A program made the position numbers and the translations under genes. DNA of 64,000 nt from the NCBI RefSeq assembly GCF_000308455.1, contig NZ_BAFP01000271.1, positions 30,688-94,687 of the forward strand. Direction: 5' to 3'. The notes under the pieces are model-generated. The model saw nothing but the letters and a program-made list of their open reading frames with translations. It was not told the origin of the DNA and did no database searches. The DNA comes from Nocardia abscessus NBRC 100374. GTDB taxonomy: Bacteria; Actinomycetota; Actinomycetes; Mycobacteriales; Mycobacteriaceae. Positions 15,967 to 24,477 of the stretch are shown one piece after another. The number at the start of each line of letters is the position of its first letter. Position 1 is the stretch's first letter.

Positions 15967-18774
15967 TCAGCGTGGAAGTTTCCGGTTGACCAGTTGTTCC
16001 GCCTGTCGACGATGTTCCGGCGCACCGTCGGACGCCGTGGCACTTGCGTGCCGAGCCGCGGCCAGCCGCGCCAGCGCGGCCTCGGTGAAGACCGACAACC
16101 CCAGGTCGGGGTTGTACCCGTGGATTTCCTTGACATCGAGGTCGGCCAGGAAATACAGGATCTCCCTCGAGACCACCTGCCCAGGGACCAGCACCGGGAA
16201 GCCGGGTGGGTAGGGGACGACGAAGGTCGCGGACACCAGGACCTTCCCCTTGGCGATCCGTCGCCCGGCCTCGCCGAGCAGAACGTGTTCGCGGTCGGAC
16301 TCCTCGTACCCGGCGTAGAAGGCCGACCGCATGTCGCCGAACGAGCTGGCGCCGTCGGGACGAAACGCGCTGTCGAACTCGCTGAAGTCGGGCAGCGCAG
16401 GCAGATCCTCGGTGATCTCGGCCACCCGGCGCTGTTGCAGGGCGCGATCGGCCTTCCCGGCCGCGCTCCGGTTGCTCTCGAAGTCGGCGGCCACCCGCCG
16501 CAGCACGTCGAGCAAGTAGTGCACGCTCGACCAGGTGACGCCGATGGTGAAGATCAACAGCACACTGTTGATCGAGGTCTTGTTGAGCTGGATGCCGAAT
16601 CGGTCCATCAGGATCTTCTCGCGGAAGTCGTACCCGTTCATGCCGGTCTCGCCGATGAACAGGGTGACCCGTGTCGGGTCGAGCACGAACTGATCGGACC
16701 GCCACGCCTCGTTCCACTCTGCCAAGCCACCCTGCCTGACCTGCCGGTACGAGCTGACCGCAGACGGCCGGAACTCCTCGGGTACCAGGTCGTCCTCGTC
16801 GAGGATGCGGAACCACTTGCCGATCAGCCGGTCTTTGCGCACGCGGTGACGGAACACCAGCGCCATGTCGTAGACGTTGCGGACCAGCTGGAAGCCCTCG
16901 AGGTCGACCTGCCGCCGCGCCAAATCCAACGACGCCAGCAGTTGCTGGTTCGGTGAGGTCGAGGTGTGGGTCAAGAACGCCTCGGTGAACGCCTCGCGGA
17001 CGAGAGCCTTGAAATCCTGGTCGTGGATATGGATCATCGACGCCTGCCGAAGCGCCGACAGCGACTTGTGGGTGGAATGCGTCGCGTACGCGCGTACCCG
17101 CGCACGCCCGGGATCGGGAAGCAGCCGGTGGTTGCTCCACTCCGCACGGTCGACCCCCTGTATCGACGCACGCCACCTGCGGTACTCCTCGGCGTACCCG
17201 GGGGAGGACAACGCCGATTCGAGTTGCCCGGCGGCAACCATCGCGGTCCGCTGTCGGGCCCACGGCACCGCGGTGGCGAACGCGTACCACGCCTCGTCCC
17301 ACAAGAAGCAGATGTCCGGCTTGATCGCCAGGACCTCCTCCATTACGCGCCGCGGGTTGTAGACGATGCCGTCGAAAGTGCAATTGGTCAGCAGCAGCAT
17401 GCGCACTCGGTCCAGTTGGCCGGCCGCCTCGAGGTCCAGCAGCGCCTTCTTGATGGTGTGCAGCGACACGGCTCCGTAGATCGCGTACGGCGCGAGCGGG
17501 TAGGCGTCCAGGTACATCGGGTACGCCCCGGCGAGCACCAGGCCGTAGTGGTGCGACTTATGGCAATTGCGGTCGATCAGGACGATGTCGCCCGGCCGGG
17601 TCAGGGCCTGCACGACAATCTTGTTCGCGGTGGATGTCCCGTTGGTGACGAAATACGTCTGATCGGCACACCACGTCTCGGCGGCTTTGTCCATCGCCGC
17701 CCGGATCGTGCCGTGCGGGTCCAGTAGTGAGTCCAGCCCGCCGGAGGTGGACGACGTTTCGGCCATGAAGATGTTGCGGCCATAGAACTCGCCCATGTCC
17801 TGCAGCGACTTGGAGTTGAAGATGCTGGCGCCACGCGCGACGGGAAGGGCGTGGAACTGGCCGACCGGCGCGGCCGCATAGGCACGCAGGGCGTCGAAAA
17901 ACGGTGTGGCGAAACGGCTCCGGACCCCGGCGAGCACCGTGCTGTACAGGTCGGTGACGTCGTTGAGCCGATAGAACGTGCGATCGTAGACGTTCGGCTC
18001 GTCCTCGCTCTCCGCGGCGATCGACTCGTCGGTGAGCAGATACAGGTCGATATGTGGCCGCAGCTCCCTGATCCACTCGCCACATTCGATCCAGTCGTGG
18101 GTGCGCTCGCTCGCGGCCACGTCCTCGTTGGCGCCGAGCAGCGTGGTCATCAACGGCACCCGGTCGCGGGAACGAAGCGGCAGGTCATGCCGGATGATCG
18201 CCGCTTGAATCTCGCCGTTCAACGCGACGGCGGTGATGGCGTCCTCGATGCTCGAAACGACGAGCAATTCGAACTGCACATCGTCCGACGGGTCGCGAAG
18301 CGCACGCAGGCTCTCCGCCAGGCCCTCGGGAGCCTCGGGCGGGGAATCGTCGCCGAGCAGAACGGTGTAGAACTTCTGCTGTTTGGCCCGTGCCACGAGC
18401 TCCTGATCGGCCAACGGCGCGTACATGTCGAACACAGCCGCGCGGTCGCCGTACTCGGAGAGCAGGCGCACGGCCAGCGACACTTCCTCGGTGAGTCGCA
18501 CCGTCGCGAGATCGGCGAGATATCCGCGAAACGCCGCCAGTCTCGCCGCGCCCGGGTACAGCCAGTACCGCTCGAAGGCGGCGAGACGATCGAGGAGGCG
18601 CCGCACCCGGGCGACTTCGTGGGTGGTGTCCAGCCCGGCACGGTTGACATCGGCGAGCCGACGGCACACGTCGTCGAGCAGATTCCACGTGTCGATTCGC
18701 GAGTACGACGGGTTCGCTACCGCCGCCAGCGCGGAAACGCTGAGCCCCCTCGGGCGCTCGCCGTCCCGGTGCAT
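15967..18774 (-). CDS. Orn/Lys/Arg decarboxylase (PLP, fold type I)
   Basis: A protein of 935 residues, longer than most family members. An N-terminal wing/receiver-like domain reaches about residue 300. The PLP-binding major domain runs to about 760: NGTSTANK near 380, the cofactor-stacking His405 in RNCHKSHHY, Asp493 in FLWDEAWYAF and the Schiff-base Lys570 in ATHSTHKSLS. A C-terminal domain follows. It should remove the alpha-carboxyl of lysine, ornithine or arginine to give the polyamine precursor, helping acid tolerance or polyamine supply. No antiporter gene is adjacent. The ATG at 18774 has GGAGG 15 bases upstream, so the true start could differ slightly. Confidence 0.85.
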   Translation of the reverse strand: MHRDGERPRGLSVSALAAVANPSYSRIDTWNLLDDVCRRLADVNRAGLDTTHEVARVRRLLDRLAAFERYWLYPGAARLAAFRGYLADLATVRLTEEVSLAVRLLSEYGDRAAVFDMYAPLADQELVARAKQQKFYTVLLGDDSPPEAPEGLAESLRALRDPSDDVQFELLVVSSIEDAITAVALNGEIQAAIIRHDLPLRSRDRVPLMTTLLGANEDVAASERTHDWIECGEWIRELRPHIDLYLLTDESIAAESEDEPNVYDRTFYRLNDVTDLYSTVLAGVRSRFATPFFDALRAYAAAPVGQFHALPVARGASIFNSKSLQDMGEFYGRNIFMAETSSTSGGLDSLLDPHGTIRAAMDKAAETWCADQTYFVTNGTSTANKIVVQALTRPGDIVLIDRNCHKSHHYGLVLAGAYPMYLDAYPLAPYAIYGAVSLHTIKKALLDLEAAGQLDRVRMLLLTNCTFDGIVYNPRRVMEEVLAIKPDICFLWDEAWYAFATAVPWARQRTAMVAAGQLESALSSPGYAEEYRRWRASIQGVDRAEWSNHRLLPDPGRARVRAYATHSTHKSLSALRQASMIHIHDQDFKALVREAFTEAFLTHTSTSPNQQLLASLDLARRQVDLEGFQLVRNVYDMALVFRHRVRKDRLIGKWFRILDEDDLVPEEFRPSAVSSYRQVRQGGLAEWNEAWRSDQFVLDPTRVTLFIGETGMNGYDFREKILMDRFGIQLNKTSINSVLLIFTIGVTWSSVHYLLDVLRRVAADFESNRSAAGKADRALQQRRVAEITEDLPALPDFSEFDSAFRPDGASSFGDMRSAFYAGYEESDREHVLLGEAGRRIAKGKVLVSATFVVPYPPGFPVLVPGQVVSREILYFLADLDVKEIHGYNPDLGLSVFTEAALARLAAARHASATASDGAPEHRRQAEQLVNRKLPR

Positions 18775-18988
18775 GTCGTCCGTTTCGCCCTCCGATCAGT
18801 GGGCGAAGCGATCCGTCGAATCCGACAAGATCACTCCGGAACATTCATCCCTGCAAATATTGTGCCCCGTCGTCGACCAAATTCCTAGCTAACATCCAGC
18901 GACCTGGAGTGGCGCAAGACCGACGCGCCCATGGGGCGGAAGTTCGCCCGCACGCGTGGCGTGGACTGCCGGTGCGTACCAATGGTGT

Positions 18989-19001
18989 GTACCATAGGTA
19001 C
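18989..19001. promoter_or_regulatory. TetR operator overlapping the regulator start
   Basis: GTACCATAGGTAC is a perfect inverted repeat (GTACC-ATA-GGTAC) ending one base before the ATG of the TetR gene. A further GTACC lies at 18976-18980. The position suggests autorepression. Confidence 0.55.
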
Positions 19002-19565
19002 ATGCCGCTTCCTCGCTTTCATCGCCTCCCGCCGGAACGACAACGCGCCATCATCGACGCCGCGAAGACCGAGTTCGCGCATCACGGACCGGAAGGGGCG
19101 TCGTACAACACGATCATCGCCAACGCCGGCATCTCGAAAAGCTCGGCCTACCAGTATTTCGACGGGAAAGAAGACATACTCGCGCTGGTGCTGTCGGATG
19201 TCTCCGACCGGCTGCGAGAACAGTTGGGGGAGTGGGTAGCTGCCGGCACTTCCGACGCGTTCTGGACGCGTCTGCGCGAGGGCTCGGCCGCGCTGGTCCG
19301 TTTCCTCCGGGACAACCCACTGGACCTCGCGCTGGCCGACGCCGCAATCGCCCGTATGCCCGCCGGGCACGAGCAGTCGTGGCTCGGCGCCGTGATCGCC
19401 AACGGCATCGAACTCGGCATCGTCCGCACGGACGTGGACAGCGGGCTGCTGACCGCGGCGTCCGCGGCCGTTCTGCGCGCCGGTGACCACTGGGCGCTGA
19501 CCAGCGGCGGCGACCCTGATCAGATATTCGGTCTTCTGGCCGGATTGTGGGCGCCTCGTGCGTAG
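19002..19565 (+). CDS. TetR/AcrR family transcriptional regulator
   Basis: A protein of 187 residues starting MPLPRFHRLPPERQRAIIDA. The helix-turn-helix is at residues 25-50 (ASYNTIIANAGISKSSAYQYF), and the C-terminal ligand domain is of the TetR_C class with unknown effector. The ATG at 19002 immediately follows a perfect GTACC-ATA-GGTAC palindrome, so an mRNA with a very short leader is likely. Its stop overlaps the start of the membrane protein gene by a few bases, so the two are probably translated together. It diverges from the decarboxylase gene, which it may also control. Confidence 0.82.
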   Translation: MPLPRFHRLPPERQRAIIDAAKTEFAHHGPEGASYNTIIANAGISKSSAYQYFDGKEDILALVLSDVSDRLREQLGEWVAAGTSDAFWTRLREGSAALVRFLRDNPLDLALADAAIARMPAGHEQSWLGAVIANGIELGIVRTDVDSGLLTAASAAVLRAGDHWALTSGGDPDQIFGLLAGLWAPRA

Positions 19566-20238
19566 GGATCTCCAAGCGGATTGGGCGATCCCGGCAACAC
19601 GACCGGGATGGGCGGGGCGCCTGGAGCGGTTCATGGGACCCGGGAAGACCCGAGCCGAATCGGCCGTCGAATACATCGGCGGTGCCGTGTGTGTGATTCT
19701 GCTCGTAACATACTGCTGGACAAGGGCTTCCGATCGCAGCGTGGTGGAGGTCGGGGCGCTCGCCGTCATTGCGTGCGACTTGGTCGGCGGCGTGCTCACC
19801 AACGCGACGAACTCGGCGAAACGCTGGTACCACCGCACCGGCTCCTCGCGGGGCCGTTTGGCATTCGTCGCGGTTCACACCGTGCACCTCGCGGTGGTGG
19901 GATTTCTACTCCTCGGCGATCCGGCCTGGTTCGTGGCCAATACGCTGCTACTGCTCGGGTCCGCGTTGCTGATCGAATCCGTGCAGGCCGCCTTGCGCCG
20001 CCCGGTCGCCATGGCGGCCTACATGACCGTGTTCCTGATCAACCTGATCGCGTTCCCGGTACCGGCGCTGCTGGCCTGGTTCGTCCCGCTGTTCTATCTC
20101 AAATTGCTGATCTGCCATTTGATCCCGGAGGTCCCCACGCGTCACCCTCGCCAGATTTCGAGGACGCGGTCGACGGTGGGACGGATCCGGGCCCTGGCCT
20201 CCGGGCGGGGGATACCGCTCATGAGGAGTTCGTCGTAG
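19558..20238 (+). CDS. Hypothetical membrane protein, four to five TM segments
   Basis: A protein of 226 residues with a GTG start overlapping the TetR stop. Hydrophobic segments lie near residues 38-55, 63-80, 103-120, 125-142 and 152-180. No family is recognised. The last ~37 residues are basic and unlike a membrane protein tail, and they overlap the 3' end of the convergent DUF2293 gene by 97 bases. The original stop may have been lost near residue 190. Translational coupling to the TetR gene suggests it is the regulated target, perhaps an exporter-like or lipid-linked protein, but this is inference. Confidence 0.65.
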   Translation: MRRDLQADWAIPATRPGWAGRLERFMGPGKTRAESAVEYIGGAVCVILLVTYCWTRASDRSVVEVGALAVIACDLVGGVLTNATNSAKRWYHRTGSSRGRLAFVAVHTVHLAVVGFLLLGDPAWFVANTLLLLGSALLIESVQAALRRPVAMAAYMTVFLINLIAFPVPALLAWFVPLFYLKLLICHLIPEVPTRHPRQISRTRSTVGRIRALASGRGIPLMRSSS

Positions 20239-21173
20239 TCGGTGTCGCGGTGGCGGATGGAGGCGATGACGGCGAGGGTGAGCGCTTCGGAGGAGAGAAG
20301 CTTGGCTGCCGCGGTGCGGCCTACGCGGCCGCTGCCGCGCGCGGCGGCGTGTTCGGCGATCTCGGTGGCCCGGTCGCCGGGGCAGCCGGGGAACAGTCGC
20401 CGGATCTCGTCGGACATGCGGGCGCAGTATTCGACGTCCTGGGCGGCGCGGCGGACGCGGTCGCGTTCGCGGCGGCGGGCGCGGGCATCGTCGTCGGCCA
20501 GGCATTGCTGTTCGGCGCGGGCGAGGGCGCCCTCCTCGACGAGGATGCCCAGCCGTTCGTAGCGTTTGCGCCGCCGGTTGAAGCGGACCACGACGGCAGC
20601 GAGGGTGCTCTCCTTCTTGGCGCGGCGGCTCAGCGCCGCGTTCCCGGCGGGCAGGAACTCCAGATGGTCGAGGTCCGAACAGGTCAGGCACAGCGCCCCG
20701 GCCGCGGAGGTGATCAAATATGGCCCGGTTTCGGCGCATTCGGCGCACGTCCATGGCTCCACGGCCTCGACTACCGTCAGATCCGGGACCTGGTTCTGGC
20801 GTTGGACGACCTGTTCGCGCCGCGCCGGGCTGAGCTCCGCCGAGAGCCAGTGCACGCGGAAAGCCTCGTCTTCGCCGTCGTCGACGAACCGCAGCGGCTC
20901 GCGATCACGTCCGCTCGACAGATACGCCGCGGTGCTCGCGGTGAGCCCGTGCTCGCGGGCCCACTCGCCCAGCAGCTCCGCCGCCTCCCGCATTCGTCGC
21001 CCGTCCACTGCCGTGACCCGCTCCAACGACGGCACCTGCCCGTGGCGCCAGCGATCGACTTGACGGGATCGCACCCACCCCAGAACACCGAATACATCGA
21101 CCGCCGACACATATTTGCGTTGGGCCAGCGTTGCTTGCGCAGCCTCGACCACGCGCCGCCGCAGCTTGGACAC
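20142..21173 (-). CDS. DUF2293 domain protein
   Basis: A protein of 343 residues. The N-terminus has a helix-turn-helix-like segment (YVSAVDVFGVLGWVRSRQVD). A zinc-ribbon-like CxxC...CxxC cluster follows at about residues 142-170 (CAECAETGPY, then LCLTCSDLDH), then a basic region. The C-terminal DUF2293 domain has the signature FPGCPGDRATEIAEHAA and GSGRVGRTAAAK. The zinc cluster and basic helices suggest nucleic-acid binding, but the family has no assigned function. It is convergent and overlapping with the membrane protein gene. Confidence 0.78.
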   Translation of the reverse strand: MSKLRRRVVEAAQATLAQRKYVSAVDVFGVLGWVRSRQVDRWRHGQVPSLERVTAVDGRRMREAAELLGEWAREHGLTASTAAYLSSGRDREPLRFVDDGEDEAFRVHWLSAELSPARREQVVQRQNQVPDLTVVEAVEPWTCAECAETGPYLITSAAGALCLTCSDLDHLEFLPAGNAALSRRAKKESTLAAVVVRFNRRRKRYERLGILVEEGALARAEQQCLADDDARARRRERDRVRRAAQDVEYCARMSDEIRRLFPGCPGDRATEIAEHAAARGSGRVGRTAAAKLLSSEALTLAVIASIRHRDTDYDELLMSGIPRPEARARIRPTVDRVLEIWRG

Positions 21174-21351
21174 GGGTTCGAACCCTAGCGCACGCCGCGG
21201 GCGGACTGGGCGATCGCCCGGACCGGCAGCGGGACCCGAAGCACCTGGGCAAGCTCGGGTTCCGAGCGTTATAGTCGGCCCAATCGTGGGCGCGGCGCGG
21301 GAGGGGAACCCTGGTGGACGTTGTCGACGGCAGTCGCACCTGAACGCGACG

Positions 21352-21681
21352 CTACGGCGACTTTGTCAGGCCGCGAACCTGTGGCCATGCCTCGGCAAGT
21401 GCGAGTAACCGGCGCAGCTCCGCGTTGAGGTCCCGCGCCCCCGGTTGGACTTGGTGCCGGGGCGTGAACCGGCTCGCGCTCGGGGGGTGCCCGGCAGCTT
21501 TGGTCGCAATGGCCTCGGCGATGCGGCGGGCAGAGATATGCGGGTCGCCGCCGGTGGCGGCCAGATCGTCGGGGCTTTCGCTGTAGCGCTTGAGATGCAG
21601 CAGGCTGTCGCGAATCTCGACCGTCATGCGGTGCAGACGGACGGCCGGGTCGATTCGGCCGTTGCGGTCGCGCTGCCTCAT
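21352..21681 (-). CDS. Stand-alone DUF6545-like C-terminal domain
   Basis: A protein of about 109 residues from an ATG at 21681. Its core, VRLHRMTVEIRDSLLHLKRY followed by acidic residues, resembles the cytoplasmic domain (DUF6545) of MAB_1171c-type membrane proteins (LHRRVIEIRDGRLALRPY-like). The usual N-terminal seven-helix membrane half is missing, and upstream DNA in the same frame (to 21837) looks noncoding. It is either a gene relic or a soluble single-domain derivative. No neighbour shares its direction closely enough to suggest an operon. Confidence 0.45.
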   Translation of the reverse strand: MRQRDRNGRIDPAVRLHRMTVEIRDSLLHLKRYSESPDDLAATGGDPHISARRIAEAIATKAAGHPPSASRFTPRHQVQPGARDLNAELRRLLALAEAWPQVRGLTKSP

Positions 21682-21965
21682 CTTGATTCGCTCGCTATTC
21701 GAGCCGGCTCTTGCGCTGGTAGTACCCGCTCCGAGCAAAGGCGGGGAATCGATCCCGACATGCGGCTCGGGTTCTGGAGACCGCGACGGTGAGTGGAGAT
21801 TGCCCGAAAGTGCAGTCGGGGCGCGCACTGCAGTCATGATCGTCCGTTGGGCCGCGCCGGCGGTCCGGCCCGGGGAGCGAGTGCGGTCAGGCGATCCCGC
21901 CCCGCCCTCGTACTTGCGCCGCCCGCCCGGCTATTGGACGGGTCACCGGTACACGGAACGGTGGT

Positions 21966-22720
21966 TCAGCCGACCGGGAGTTTCACCACCGGATTGGGGC
22001 CGAGGTCGGTGACGTATACGTTGTCCGCCGTGTCGACCGCCACACCTTGGGGATCTTTGAGTCCGGTGAACGGCAGCGTGGTAGGCGTCGACGCGCCCGC
22101 CGCCAACCTCACTACCCCTTCGTTACCCCAGTCGACCACGTACACGTCTCCCGCCGTATCGACCGCCACACCCTGGGGATCTTGGAGCCCCGTGAACGGC
22201 AACGTGGTGGATTCCGCGGCGCCCGGCGCCAACCGCAACACCCGCTCGGTACCCAATTCGGTGACGTATACGTTGCCCGCCGTGTCGACCGCCAACCCCT
22301 GGGGATCTCGGAGCTCCGTGAACGGCAGCGTCGTCGGCGTCGACGCCCCCACCGCCAACCTCACCACTCGACTATTACCCCGGTCGGCGACGTATACATC
22401 TCCTGCGCTGTCGACCGCCACACCCTGGGGACTCTTCAGGCCGGTGAACGGCAGCATGGTCGGCGTCGACGCGCCCGCCGCCAATTTCATCACCCGATTG
22501 TTACTCGTGTCCGCGACGTACACGTTGCCCGCGTTGTCGACCGCCACATCTTGGGGATTCTTCAGGCCGGTGAACGGCAGCGCGGTCGGCGCCGACGCGC
22601 CCGCCGCCAATTTCACCACCCGATCGTTACCCATGTCGGTGACGTACACGCTGCCCGCCGTGTCGACCGACACGCCGGTGGGCAGGCTGACGCCGGTGAA
22701 CGGCAGCGCAGTCTGTGACG
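21966..22720 (-). repeat. Six tandem 126-base NHL repeats
   Basis: Each unit encodes a 42-residue propeller blade containing LPFTGLxxPQGVAVDTAGNV. The units are highly similar in DNA as well as protein, with the last one shortened. Blade number could vary between strains by unequal recombination. Confidence 0.8.
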
Positions 22721-23768
22721 AGTAGTCCGGGGCGATAGGTGTGGGCGAGTTGTCACCGCCGCCTGATTCCAGTCGGACACCGACGACGACAGCTACGGCG
22801 GCCACCACCGCAACCGTGGCCGCGGCGGCGAGCAGCATGGCGGTCTTGCGCGACAACTCGATTCGCCGCCCACGGTGCGCAGCCATCCCCCCGGTAGTGC
22901 TGACCGCGGAATCGTCCACCGCGGCGCAGGCCGCCGCGGCCAGCTCGCGCACGGTCTGGTAACGATCGTCGGGGTCTTTGGCCATTCCCTTGGCGATAAC
23001 CGCATCGAACGCAGGCGGTACACCGGGTTCAGCGGTGCTTGGACGCGGCGGCGGCGTGTGCAGGTGATGGGCGATCACACCCTGCATCCCCAATGCGCTC
23101 GCAAACGGCGGCCGGCCGGTCAGGCACTCATACAGCACGCACGTCAACGCGTACACGTCTACGCGGGCATCGGCCTTGACCTCCGCGCTGATCTCCTCGG
23201 GCGCCATGTAGGCGACGGTGCCGATGGTCTCGCCGATCGTGGTCAGCGTGCGCTCGTCGGTGGCGTGGACGATCCCGAAGTCGATCAGGGAGGCGAACTC
23301 GTCGGCCCCGAGCAGGATGTTGGAGGGTTTGACATCGCGGTGGACCAGCCCGGCGTCGTGGGCGGCCTGCAACGCGCCGGCCACTTGCGTGATGATCGAC
23401 ACTGCCCGCCGCGGCGGCAAGGCCCCTTCTCGCGCGATCACCGTGCGCAGGTCGGTGCCCTCGATCAAGCGCATATTCAGATAGAGCCGACCGTCGATGT
23501 CGCCGAAGTCGTGGATGGGGATCACATGCGGATCGGTCAACTGTGCCACCGCGCGGCACTCCCGGCGGAAGCGCTCGCGCAGCTGCTCGTCATCGGCGAA
23601 GCGCTCGGGCAACACCTTGAGCGCCACCACCCGGTTGGTCAGCGAATCATGCGCCCGCCACACCTGGCCCATGCCGCCCTGACCCAGCAACGACAAAAGC
23701 CGATAGCGTCCGAACACCTCCGCTGGCCCTCGAGTGGCGTCCCCGTCACCCAGTACCGTGTCATTCAT
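21966..23768 (-). CDS. pknD: PknD-like Ser/Thr protein kinase with six-bladed NHL sensor
   Basis: A protein of 600 residues. The cytoplasmic Hanks-type kinase domain occupies about residues 20-280: GQGGMGQVW loop, the VALKVL lysine, HRDVKPSN catalytic loop, DFG in LIDFGIVHA, and GTVAYMAPE. A membrane helix lies at about 309-331. Outside are six NHL blades of 42 residues each, every one with PQGVAVDTAGNVYV-like cores, forming a beta-propeller as in M. tuberculosis PknD. The ATG at 23768 (MNDTVLGDG) was chosen over 23798. It should sense an extracellular signal and phosphorylate cytoplasmic targets. The blades are nearly identical at DNA level. Confidence 0.88.
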   Translation of the reverse strand: MNDTVLGDGDATRGPAEVFGRYRLLSLLGQGGMGQVWRAHDSLTNRVVALKVLPERFADDEQLRERFRRECRAVAQLTDPHVIPIHDFGDIDGRLYLNMRLIEGTDLRTVIAREGALPPRRAVSIITQVAGALQAAHDAGLVHRDVKPSNILLGADEFASLIDFGIVHATDERTLTTIGETIGTVAYMAPEEISAEVKADARVDVYALTCVLYECLTGRPPFASALGMQGVIAHHLHTPPPRPSTAEPGVPPAFDAVIAKGMAKDPDDRYQTVRELAAAACAAVDDSAVSTTGGMAAHRGRRIELSRKTAMLLAAAATVAVVAAVAVVVGVRLESGGGDNSPTPIAPDYSSQTALPFTGVSLPTGVSVDTAGSVYVTDMGNDRVVKLAAGASAPTALPFTGLKNPQDVAVDNAGNVYVADTSNNRVMKLAAGASTPTMLPFTGLKSPQGVAVDSAGDVYVADRGNSRVVRLAVGASTPTTLPFTELRDPQGLAVDTAGNVYVTELGTERVLRLAPGAAESTTLPFTGLQDPQGVAVDTAGDVYVVDWGNEGVVRLAAGASTPTTLPFTGLKDPQGVAVDTADNVYVTDLGPNPVVKLPVG

Positions 23769-23889
23769 TGTGCCGTCCCATGACCACCCGACTGGCAAAC
23801 GGTGTACTTGATTGCATTCCGACCCCCGCCCGAGCGGGTGGCCTCACACTGGTTGATTCAGCCAGGCCAGACAGCCGAGAGTCGGCGCT

Positions 23890-24306
23890 ATGGTCGGCGG
23901 GCGAATCTCCCAGCCATGCTCGCATCGGCGAGTACGCGGCCGGGCACTACCCGTCACCGGTGCGAGCGCGCGGATCGTTCCAGAAATCCGCCAGCAACCT
24001 GTCGCGAGTTCAGTGTACCTCCGACCTGACGACCAACTTCGTCAAGCTGTGATCCTCGACCTCGACCGGATCACCTTTCGGGCGCCACTGCCGTCCGGCA
24101 TTGGGCAACGCCCGAGCTGCTCGGCCGGTTCCCATCCACTACACGACACCGACGGCACACGCCGTCAGTCCTCGCAGTCCTTCGACGACTACGCCGAGGC
24201 CCAGTGGTGGGCCGGCCTGATCGACCGTCCCGGGATCGGTGAGGCGTCGAAGGTCGTCGAGACCGAACAGGAAGCCGAGTCCGGCACGGTGCTGCTGGTC
24301 GAGTGA
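23890..24306 (+). CDS. Unrecognised open frame ending at a hairpin, possibly a gene relic
   Basis: The open frame is 138 codons. The first ~90 residues do not look protein-like. The last ~45 do (FDDYAEAQWWAGLIDRPG, then a run ending ESGTVLLVE), and the stop is followed at once by a strong hairpin. This suggests the genuine 3' end of a gene whose 5' part has been lost. No family is recognised. It lies in a 700-base gap between the PknD-like gene and the helicase gene. Confidence 0.3.
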   Translation: MVGGRISQPCSHRRVRGRALPVTGASARIVPEIRQQPVASSVYLRPDDQLRQAVILDLDRITFRAPLPSGIGQRPSCSAGSHPLHDTDGTRRQSSQSFDDYAEAQWWAGLIDRPGIGEASKVVETEQEAESGTVLLVE

Positions 24307-24360
24307 CCGGCGCGACCCATCGAGCGCGAATGCCTCGCGCCCGATGGGTCGCCCGCCGGT
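24305..24360. terminator. Long inverted repeat between convergent genes
   Basis: GCGACCCATCGAGCGCGA (24312-24329) pairs with TCGCGCCCGATGGGTCGC (24335-24352) with one mismatch, and the stem extends outward through ACCGGC/GCCGGT with a bulge. It separates a rightward frame from the leftward helicase gene and could terminate both. Confidence 0.6.
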
Positions 24361-24477
24361 ACCGGAGTCATCGGCCACGTTCACCAGCATTCGCTGCCCG
24401 GCAGTCCGCCGGCGATGTTCAGCGCGTCGGCGATCTCGGCATGGACTTGTCCTGGGGGAGCGACCGAAAAACGGGCC

